Shown here: one piece after another, positions 19,932 to 26,575 of the stretch
Layout: every line of letters begins with the position of its first letter
Numbering within the stretch: the stretch's first letter is position 1
DNA from: CAWAQA01 sp963784065
Lineage (GTDB): Bacteria > Acidobacteriota > Vicinamibacteria > Vicinamibacterales > UBA2999
Length of the DNA stretch: 64,000 nucleotides
Reading direction: 5' to 3'
Assembly: GCA_963784065.1 (NCBI GenBank)
Contig: CAWAQA010000003.1
Span: 124,001-188,000, forward strand
Program-made: the position numbers and the translations under genes
Notes under the pieces: generated by a model
What the model saw: the letters and a program-made list of their open reading frames with translations, nothing else
Databases searched by the model: none
What the model was told of the DNA's origin: nothing

Positions 19932-20888
19932 ATGCGCTTGGTGCTATGGCTTTCGGCGGTGCTGCTCGTCGCGACTCCGGCGCACGCCACCTTCGCCATC
20001 GCGGCGATCGATCCTGGGACCGGTGATTTCGGGGTGGCCGTGGCGTCGGCGGCGGTGGCGATTGGCGCCCGCGTGGCGGACGGCGAGGCCGGCGTGGGCG
20101 TCATCGCCACGATCGGCAACCCGACCTACAAGCGGCGCGGGCTGGAGCTTCTGCGGTCGGGCCTCTCGGCCCAGCAGGTCCTCGACAAGCTGCTGGCGGA
20201 AGATGCCTTCGAGAACGGCGACAATCGTCAGGTCGTCATCATCGATCTGAAGGGCAACGTCGCCGCGAGAGTCGGCGCCGACGGCCCAGGCTGCGAGCGG
20301 CGTGCGCCGCGGGCCGACCTACGCCGTGATCGGCAACGGGGTCATTGGCACCCACGTGCTCGAAGCGATCGCCACGGGATTCGAAAACAGCAGCGGCGAA
20401 CTGGCGGAGCGCCTGTACGCCGCGCTGAAGGCCGGCTCGCTCGCGGGCGGCGACCGTCAGCCGGACACCGCGCGGGCATTCTCGTCATTCGAAAGCAGTA
20501 CAACAACGACGACAACTACGTCTCCGTCCGCGTCGACAGCCATGCCGATCCGTTTCATGAGCTGCGCCGGGTGCTCGATCTGCAGCTCGCGCGCAACTAT
20601 GCCGCGTTTCGGAATTACCTGGTGGAGAATGGCAAGACCGCCGAAGCGCTGTCAGCCGCCGAGAAGGCCGTTCACTACGAACCGGTGGTCGGCGCGAATC
20701 ACCTGCACCTTGGATTCCTGTCGTACCTCGCCGGTCAGCCCGACCGCGCGCTGCAGGCGTTCACCGCCGCGCGGCAACTGCAGCTCAACTTCAAGCAGAC
20801 GTGGGATGGGGCGCTCAAGAATCCGGAATTGGCCGCCTACAGAAAGGTCGGCGACGACCGGGCGTTCGTGGATCGGGTGATGAAGTGA
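19932..20888 (+). CDS. Secreted DUF1028 (Ntn-hydrolase-like) protein, second copy (two compensating frameshifts)
   Basis: ATG at 19932 is preferred over 19926 because GAGAGGAG lies at the right distance only from the former. Signal peptide MRLVLWLSAVLLVATPAHA, then mature Thr in TFAIAAIDPGTGDFGVAV. A first shift near 20290 moves the frame to GPTYAVIGNGVIGTHVLEAI; a second near 20465 restores it to ILVIRKQYNNDDNYVSVRVDSHADP. The C-terminus is TPR-like (AEALSAAEKAVHYEPVVGANHLHLG). It is collinear with the paralogue at 6963-7928 throughout, which is why both shifts are judged artefacts. A promoter candidate lies upstream and another just after the stop. Confidence 0.8.
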   Translation: MRLVLWLSAVLLVATPAHATFAIAAIDPGTGDFGVAVASAAVAIGARVADGEAGVGVIATIGNPTYKRRGLELLRSGLSAQQVLDKLLAEDAFENGDNRQVVIIDLKGNVAARVGADGPGCERRAPRADLRRDRQRGHWHPRARSDRHGIRKQQRRTGGAPVRRAEGRLARGRRPSAGHRAGILVIRKQYNNDDNYVSVRVDSHADPFHELRRVLDLQLARNYAAFRNYLVENGKTAEALSAAEKAVHYEPVVGANHLHLGFLSYLAGQPDRALQAFTAARQLQLNFKQTWDGALKNPELAAYRKVGDDRAFVDRVMK

Positions 20889-20912
20889 GCGCGCCGGGCG
20901 CGGGCACGCAGG

Positions 20913-20941
20913 TTGACAGGTGCCGGAGGTGGACGTATTGT
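20913..20941 (+). promoter_or_regulatory. Sigma70-type promoter for secreted-protein genes
   Basis: TTGACA (20913-20918), a 17-nt spacer and TATTGT (20936-20941) lie 33 nt upstream of the ATG at 20975. This is the best promoter match in the window. Confidence 0.68.
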
Positions 20942-20974
20942 CTGGCCCGTCCTGACGCGGAGGGATCATTACAG

Positions 20975-21754
20975 ATGCGCACGCGGTATCTCGCTTCGTT
21001 GATTGCGATCGTGAGCTGGCTCGGTCCGGCGGTGGCAGCGGGCCAGACTCCCGCGGCGATCCCGCGCGCGGCAGACGGCAAACCCAACCTGTCGGGCATC
21101 TGGCAGGTGATGAACACGGCGGCGTGGGATCTTCAGGACCATAGTGGACGGTTGGGTGTGCCGGCCGGCCAGGGGGTCGTCGAGGGCAACGAGATTCCCT
21201 ACCAGCCGTCCGCCCTGAAGAAGAAGCAGGAGAACTTCGCCAACCGCGCGACTGCGGATCCTGAATCCAAGTGCTATCTGCCCGGCGTCCCGCGCGCGAC
21301 GTACATGGGCTTTCCGTTTCAGATCCTGCAGAATCCGACCGGCGTGGTGATTGCCTACGAGTACGCGCATGCGGTCCGCCGCATCTACATGAATTCGCCC
21401 CACCCGAAGGGGCCGATCGAGTGGTGGATGGGCGACTCGCGCGGACGATGGGAAGGCGACACCCTCGTGGTCGACGTCGTCCACTTTACCGACATGACGT
21501 GGTTCGACCGCGCTGGTAATTTTCACAGCGAGCTCCTGCATGTGATCGAACGCTACACGATGGTGGGGCCCGACCACATTCAGTACGAGGCCACGATCGA
21601 GGACCCCAAGGTGTTCACGCGGCCGTGGAAGGTCAGCATGCTCCTCTATCGTCGCAAGGAGCCGCGCGCGCAGCTCCTGGAATACGAGTGCTACAGCTAT
21701 GCCTACGACGAGAAGGGGCTCCTCCCCAACCCGTTACCGCCCGGTGAAAACTAA
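20975..21754 (+). CDS. Secreted protein of the GDSRxRWEGxTLVV family
   Basis: The protein is 259 aa. ATG at 20975 follows GGAGG and a clear promoter. Signal peptide MRTRYLASLIAIVSWLGPAVAAG. Family blocks: DGKPNLSGIWQVMNTAAWD, GVVEGNEIPYQPSALKKK, GVPRATYMGFPFQILQNP, WMGDSRGRWEGDTLVVDV, FTDMTWFDRAGNFHSELLHVIERY, QYEATIEDPKVFTRPWKVS, and LEYECYSYAYDEKG at the end. Same subtype as 18198-19046 (NTAxxD near the N-terminus). First gene of a plus-strand series of three family members interrupted by a cytochrome-propeller gene. Confidence 0.85.
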   Translation: MRTRYLASLIAIVSWLGPAVAAGQTPAAIPRAADGKPNLSGIWQVMNTAAWDLQDHSGRLGVPAGQGVVEGNEIPYQPSALKKKQENFANRATADPESKCYLPGVPRATYMGFPFQILQNPTGVVIAYEYAHAVRRIYMNSPHPKGPIEWWMGDSRGRWEGDTLVVDVVHFTDMTWFDRAGNFHSELLHVIERYTMVGPDHIQYEATIEDPKVFTRPWKVSMLLYRRKEPRAQLLEYECYSYAYDEKGLLPNPLPPGEN

Positions 21755-21803
21755 TGCGTTACTCGATGCGCGCGTGCCTCCGGTCGCGCCAAGGAGGTGG
21801 CAG

Positions 21804-22646
21804 GTGATTCGCTTCACTTACGTGCGTGCGCTGACGATCGCGTGTGCGTTGGCGCAACTGCCCGCTCTTGCCGCGGCTCAGGCGCTGCCGCCGGCCACGC
21901 CCGGCTACGTGCCGGCGCGAACGCCCGACGGTCAGCCGAACATCCAGGGCTTCTGGCAATCGGTGCCCGGCGGGTCCTACAGCATCGAGAACCTCGAGGC
22001 CCAGGCCATCTATCAGCAGAACCGGCGCGATCCGACCCGTGAAGGCAAGAGTCGAATCATCGATCCCGCGAACGGCAGGATTCCGTACCAGCCGTGGGCC
22101 GCGGAGCTCGCCAAGAAGTATCTCGACGTGCACCTCGATCCGCCGGGGCCGCAATTCCTCGATGCGGTTGCGCGGTGCGTCGTTCAAGGTGTGCCGCGCG
22201 CGATGTATCAGGGGGAATACGAAATATTCCAGCAACCCGGGTACGTGGTGTTCATGATGGGCCCGAACCATCAGTATCGCGTCATCCCGCTCGACAACCG
22301 GCCGCCACTCGGCAAGGACATCCAGCTCTACATGGGCGATGCGCGGGCCCGCTGGGACAACAACACGCTCGTCATCACCTCGAGCAACTACACCAACAAG
22401 ACCTGGTTCGACATCGTCGGCGCCTTTCATACCGAAGCGGTACGTTTCACCGAGCGGCTGACGCCGGTCGGCCCGGACCGGATCGACTATCAGGCCACGG
22501 TGGAGGATCCGAAGGCGTATACACGGCCGTGGACGCTCGCGACGACGCTCTCGCGCATCACCGAAAAGGACTTCGAGATCATCGAAGAGGCGTGCCACGA
22601 GGGCGAGCGATCAGCCGAGGAGATCCTGACGAGACCAGGACGTTAG
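21804..22646 (+). CDS. Secreted protein of the GDSRxRWEGxTLVV family, GGSYSIE subtype
   Basis: The protein is 280 aa. GTG at 21804 follows AAGGAGGTGGCAG and gives a good signal peptide (VIRFTYVRALTIACALAQLPALAAA); longer readings lack one. Blocks: DGQPNIQGFWQSVPGGSYSIEN, IIDPANGRIPYQPWAAELAKK, CVVQGVPRAMYQGEYEIFQQPG, YMGDARARWDNNTLVITS, KTWFDIVGAFHTEAVRFTERL, YQATVEDPKAYTRPWTLA and EEACHEGERSAEE. Near-twin of 24428-25291. It lies 49 nt after the preceding gene and is probably co-transcribed with it. Confidence 0.85.
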   Translation: MIRFTYVRALTIACALAQLPALAAAQALPPATPGYVPARTPDGQPNIQGFWQSVPGGSYSIENLEAQAIYQQNRRDPTREGKSRIIDPANGRIPYQPWAAELAKKYLDVHLDPPGPQFLDAVARCVVQGVPRAMYQGEYEIFQQPGYVVFMMGPNHQYRVIPLDNRPPLGKDIQLYMGDARARWDNNTLVITSSNYTNKTWFDIVGAFHTEAVRFTERLTPVGPDRIDYQATVEDPKAYTRPWTLATTLSRITEKDFEIIEEACHEGERSAEEILTRPGR

Positions 22647-22722
22647 TCTGCGATGAGCTCGAGCGGCGTCGGGGCGGTCATGGTCGATCGCGATCCCCGG
22701 ACGTAAGGCGCAGGAGGACCGA

Positions 22723-24367
22723 ATGCGAATGAGCAGGCTTCGTACCGAGCGCGCTGATCCTCTGTTCGCTGCTGTTGGCGACGGCAGGCCCGCAGGCGGC
22801 CGACGCGGTCGTCCGCGGCGCCGTGACCGATGACGCGGGCACACCGCTCCGGGGCGCACTGGTCAGAGTGGCGATCGGCACGATGACCGTGAACCGGTTT
22901 ACCCGGCCTGACGGGCGTTTCGAAATCACCGTGCCGGCCGGCCGCCATAGTGTGTCGGCAGAGGCCTTTGGCTTCGCGCTCAGCCAGCAATCGACAAACA
23001 CCGCCGAACCCGGCGAGATTCATTTCAAGCTGTCGCGTACGGCGGACGTCACCCGGCTGTCCGGCGCCGAAATCGAGAGCCTTCTTCCCGACACAGAACA
23101 GGCCGAGCGCGTGACGCAGTGCAGCCAATGTCACGGCTTGGTGCCGATGATGTCGAAGGGATGGACGGCACCGGCATGGCAGGCCTTCCTTCCCGTCATG
23201 ACGCAGCGGAAGCTGGGGAGAGTCGGCTACGGCGACACGGAAAGCCTCACGGAGCTGGCGCACGCGCTCGAAACGGTCTTTGGTCCGAAGGGGATGTGGG
23301 GTCCGCAGGCCAAGGCGCCAGACTTGTCGAGGGTGCGCCGGACGGAAATGAAGGATGAGGCGCTGCGCGTCACGATCAAGGAGTGGACGATCCCGACGCC
23401 GGCGATGGCGCACAGCATTACCGTGGACGAGTCGAGCGGCATGGTGTGGTTCGGCGAGTACGACATGCTGTCCAACAAGATCGGCCGCTTCAATCCGGAA
23501 ACGGAAACCTTCGAGGAGTTTCCGATTCCGGTCCCCGGCTCCCTGCCGCACACGGGCACGGTCCTCAAGGACGGCGGGTATGTCGTCGCGCTCGCCAGGG
23601 GTGGAAGAGCCAAGATGGCGGGCGTCGATCGCGCCGGGAAGATGAGCATTTACGAATGGCCGGGGAAGGAGCAGCAGCCGCGCACGGCGAGGCTCGATCC
23701 CACGGGCAGGACGGTGTGGCTGGCGGCCGGCGACGAGACCTGGGCCTGGGATGTCGCCACCAGGACATTCACGGCTGCGCACAAGAACCCCGTTCCCGAT
23801 ACGTTTCCAGCCGGCTCGCAAGCGGCCCGAGACGCGCGGCCGGGGCAGCGCCCGTCCGCGGCGGGTTACGACGCGGCCGCCGATTCAAAGGGCAACGTGT
23901 GGATCAGCCAGTTCGAGCTGGGGGTGCTGATTCGCCTCGACTCCCGGACGGGTGCGACGAAGACATTCCACACGCCGGAGATGCGCAGCGTGCGCGGAGT
24001 CGCCGTCGATGCGGACGACAACGTGTGGTGGGGCGACTACTACGGTCACAAGCTGGGAAAGCTCGACACCCGGACAGGGGCCATCACGCTCTATCAACCG
24101 CCGACGGCGCTCGCGACCCCCTACGGCGTGACGCCTGACTCCCGGCGCGGGCACATCTGGTTCGCCGACACCGTCGGCAACCAGGTCACACGCTTCGATC
24201 CGAAGACGGGACAGTTCGTCGAGTTTCCGCTGCCGACCCGGATGGCCAGCGTCCGTTTCCACGGCATCGACGGGAATGGCCGTGCGTGGTACGGCGGTTA
24301 CTGGAACGGGAAGCTCGGCGTGATCGATCCGGGCGGCACCGCTGCCGCCGTGGTATCACAACGCTAG
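22723..24367 (+). CDS. Exported carboxypeptidase-regulatory / cytochrome c / Vgb-like propeller protein (one frameshift)
   Basis: ATG at 22723 follows AGGAGG. The start frame is needed for MRMSRLRTE; near nt 22750 it shifts to ALILCSLLLATAG, completing a signal peptide. Then CarboxypepD_reg (VRGAVTDDAGTPLRGALV), a single CSQCH heme site near residue 135 of the repaired chain, and a Vgb-like propeller: VWFGEYDMLSNKIGRFNPET, VWISQFELGVLIRLDSRTG, VWWGDYYGHKLGKLDTRTG, IWFADTVGNQVTRFDPKTG. The domain order is sandwich-heme-propeller, against heme-sandwich-heme-propeller in the paralogue at 1577-3805. It sits between two secreted-family genes, tying electron transfer to that family. Reaction unknown. 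Confidence 0.8.
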
Positions 24368-24427
24368 TGTGATCGATCGTTGGCGTGACACGCCTGCTGC
24401 CACGACAGGCAGATGAGGAGGTTCGAG

Positions 24428-25291
24428 ATGAGGAAGCGGCTTGTCGGTATCGCCGTCGCTGTGGCGATCGTCGCAGCTGTTTTCATGTCCACGCAATTGC
24501 CGGCCGCTGGTCAGGCGCCCGGCGCGGCGGCCGCCTACACGCCGGAACGCACGGTGGACGGGCAGCCGCTGATCCAGGGCGTCTGGCAGCCCCGTCCCGG
24601 CGGCTCCTACAGCATTGAAGATACGCGGATGAACCCCCTGGGTGGGGCGCCGCTGACGCCTGAATTGAAAGAGCAGCTGCGCACCGGCAAGAAAACCAGC
24701 CGCATCGTCGATCCGCCCGATGGCGAGATCCCTTACCTGCCGTGGGCCGAAGCGCAGGCCAAGATCTACTTCGACGCGCACATGGACCCGCCGCCGCAGC
24801 TGCTGGACCCGGTCGGGCGCTGCATCGTCCAGAGTGTGCCGCGAGCCATGTATCAAGGCGAGTTCGAGATCTTTCAGCCGCCGGGCTACGTCGTGTTCCT
24901 TCCCGCCAAGGTGCACCAGTATCGAATCGTCCCGCTCGACGGTCGCGCGCCGGTCGGCAAGGACATCAGGCTCTATATGGGCGATTCACGCGGCCGGTGG
25001 GAAGGGAACACGCTCGTCATCACCTCGAGCAACTTCACCAACAAGACGTGGTTCGACATCGTCGGCAGCTTCCACACCGATGCCGTGCGGTTCGTCGAAC
25101 GCTTCACGGTCGTCGATGCCAACCGCATCGACTACCGGGTCACGGTCGAGGATCCAAAGGCCTACACGCGGCCGTGGACCATTGCCGCCCCGCTGGCGCG
25201 CGCAACGGAGCCAGGGTACGAGATCATCGAGGAGGCGTGCCACGAAGGCGAGCGGTGGTCGTCGCAGGAACTGCTCGAACCAGCCAAGTAG
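24428..25291 (+). CDS. Secreted protein of the GDSRxRWEGxTLVV family, GGSYSIE subtype
   Basis: The protein is 287 aa. ATG at 24428 follows AGGAGG. Signal peptide to about residue 30 (PAAGQAPG). Blocks: DGQPLIQGVWQPRPGGSYSIED, IVDPPDGEIPYLPWAEAQAK, CIVQSVPRAMYQGEFEIFQPPG, YMGDSRGRWEGNTLVITS, KTWFDIVGSFHTDAVRFVERF, YRVTVEDPKAYTRPWTIA and EEACHEGERWSSQE. It is a duplicate of 21804-22646. The conserved Trp/Asp/His/Glu blocks and the CHEGE end suggest a real active or binding site. Confidence 0.85.
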   Translation: MRKRLVGIAVAVAIVAAVFMSTQLPAAGQAPGAAAAYTPERTVDGQPLIQGVWQPRPGGSYSIEDTRMNPLGGAPLTPELKEQLRTGKKTSRIVDPPDGEIPYLPWAEAQAKIYFDAHMDPPPQLLDPVGRCIVQSVPRAMYQGEFEIFQPPGYVVFLPAKVHQYRIVPLDGRAPVGKDIRLYMGDSRGRWEGNTLVITSSNFTNKTWFDIVGSFHTDAVRFVERFTVVDANRIDYRVTVEDPKAYTRPWTIAAPLARATEPGYEIIEEACHEGERWSSQELLEPAK

Positions 25292-25302
25292 CTGACCGTC
25301 TT

Positions 25303-25369
25303 CCGGCAGCGCGGGTGCGCTGCCGGCTCCGCAGAGGGGCAGGTCCAGGCCTGCGGGCTCTGGACCTGC
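25303..25369. terminator. Two hairpins between convergent genes
   Basis: Perfect 10-bp stem 25303-25312/25317-25326 (4-nt loop), then perfect 10-bp stem 25339-25348/25360-25369 (11-nt loop). No long T tract follows either, but the position between stops at 25291 (+) and 25384 (-) suits a bidirectional terminator. Confidence 0.6.
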
Positions 25370-25383
25370 ATTCAATCAGCCGC

Positions 25384-26193
25384 CTACCGGCAGAAGCGCT
25401 CGTCCTGCACGAGAGGGCCGCGCACATCCATCGAGACGAGTCGAACGGCGGTGACCGTCATGTAGCGGTCGGCATTCGGCGGCCGCTTGTCCATCTTCTC
25501 CGCCTGAGCGGACGGAATGACCGTGCCGGTGACTTCGACCTTTTTCCCGACGAAGCCAGCGATGTTGTTCAGGCCTCGCGCCACCACGCCAATCGTCTTG
25601 GGGCCGTTGCCTTCCACGGCGGTAACCAGGAACGAACCCTCGCTCGCGCCTTTCTCCAGGCATCCGGTCATCCGATGTTCGCCCGGAAGCGAGCCTTCGA
25701 ATGGCGAAGCTTCCTTGAGTCGAACGTTCAGGTAGGTGAACGGCTCCTTGCCGACGTTGGCGATCGAGTGGCCTCCGGGCGGCGTCTTCTGCCACCACCA
25801 CGTGTGCCCCGCTTCGAAGTAGCCGGTCTCCATCTCCTCACCGGTCGCGATCATCTCGACGTGGCCGGGCGTCAACATGATCGTGGCCACGTCGAAGCCT
25901 TCGGTGTGGTAGCGGCCAGTGACGTCGGTGCGCTCGCCGGGCGCGTAGGTGCGCGCATCGACGATCAGGCGCTGGTTTTCGAAGATGTTCCACCGGAAGG
26001 TCCCTTTGAGGTTCCGAACGGGCTGGTCAGCCGGGTTGTTCCTGTCGGTCAGGCGCAGGCCCTCGGTGACTTTGACGACGGCGGCAGTCGGCGCCGGCGC
26101 CTGAGCACCACTTTGAAAAGTGCCCACCGCGACCATCAGTCCAACAAAGAAAATCACACCATACGCACTGCGCTTCGGGTTACTCGACAGCAT
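25384..26193 (-). CDS. Exported cupin-like protein with C-terminal OB-like VxVTGT domain
   Basis: The protein is 269 aa. ATG at 26193 follows AGGAGG. N-terminal membrane segment (YGVIFFVGLMVAVGTF). Middle part is cupin-like beta sheet: RLIVDARTYAPGERTDVTGRY, GFDVATIMLTPGHVEMIATG, HTWWWQKTPPGGHSIANVGKEP. Metal ligands are incomplete compared with classic cupins, so catalysis is doubtful. C-terminal domain MTGCLEKG...FLVTAVEG, VGKKVEVTGTVIPS, YMTVTAVRLVSMDV resembles the small protein at 19413-19782. It has a near-consensus promoter. Its role within the locus is unknown; a periplasmic sensor or binding protein is possible. Confidence 0.7.
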   Translation of the reverse strand: MLSSNPKRSAYGVIFFVGLMVAVGTFQSGAQAPAPTAAVVKVTEGLRLTDRNNPADQPVRNLKGTFRWNIFENQRLIVDARTYAPGERTDVTGRYHTEGFDVATIMLTPGHVEMIATGEEMETGYFEAGHTWWWQKTPPGGHSIANVGKEPFTYLNVRLKEASPFEGSLPGEHRMTGCLEKGASEGSFLVTAVEGNGPKTIGVVARGLNNIAGFVGKKVEVTGTVIPSAQAEKMDKRPPNADRYMTVTAVRLVSMDVRGPLVQDERFCR

Positions 26194-26228
26194 CTTGACG
26201 CCTCCTGTCACCTCACACGGGCTGCCGC

Positions 26229-26257
26229 ATCGTAGGTGCGGTACGACGGCCTGTCAA
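26229..26257 (-). promoter_or_regulatory. Sigma70-type promoter for the cupin gene
   Basis: On the minus strand TTGACA (26257-26252), a 17-nt spacer and TACGAT (26234-26229) lie 35 nt upstream of the ATG at 26193. Confidence 0.65.
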
Positions 26258-26575
26258 GGCGCGTCGCGTTCGTCGTGGGTAGTGTTCTCTGGAGCAGACC
26301 GATCTCCACGGCGGGCGCTGATGCGGAGGGTTGTCCCTACCCCAGGTCGAGCGCTGCATCGGATCGATCCGGCGTGAGTGCCTGGATCGCGTCGTGGTGA
26401 ACGTCGCGGGGGCAGCCAGTGCACAGAGTATTTCCGCACAGCGGAAGCGGCCGGGTGCCCTTCCCACTTCACGGTGTAGCCTTCTCTCCGTCCGGCTGAC
26501 CGTCGCCGTCACCGATCGGAGCACTCGAATCGCGATCCACCCGGTTGACTCGCGCGCTGTTTCATGGAGGCTCAG
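26258..26575. other. Divergent intergenic region, nothing recognised
   Basis: This is the upstream region of the TonB receptor at 26576. I see no gene, no clear hairpin and no TTGACA-type promoter for the plus strand. Confidence 0.4.

Noticed and set aside
20290..20465. Programmed frameshifting in the DUF1028 gene
   Set aside because: The two shifts compensate, the paralogue at 6963-7928 has none, and no slippery site with downstream structure is visible.
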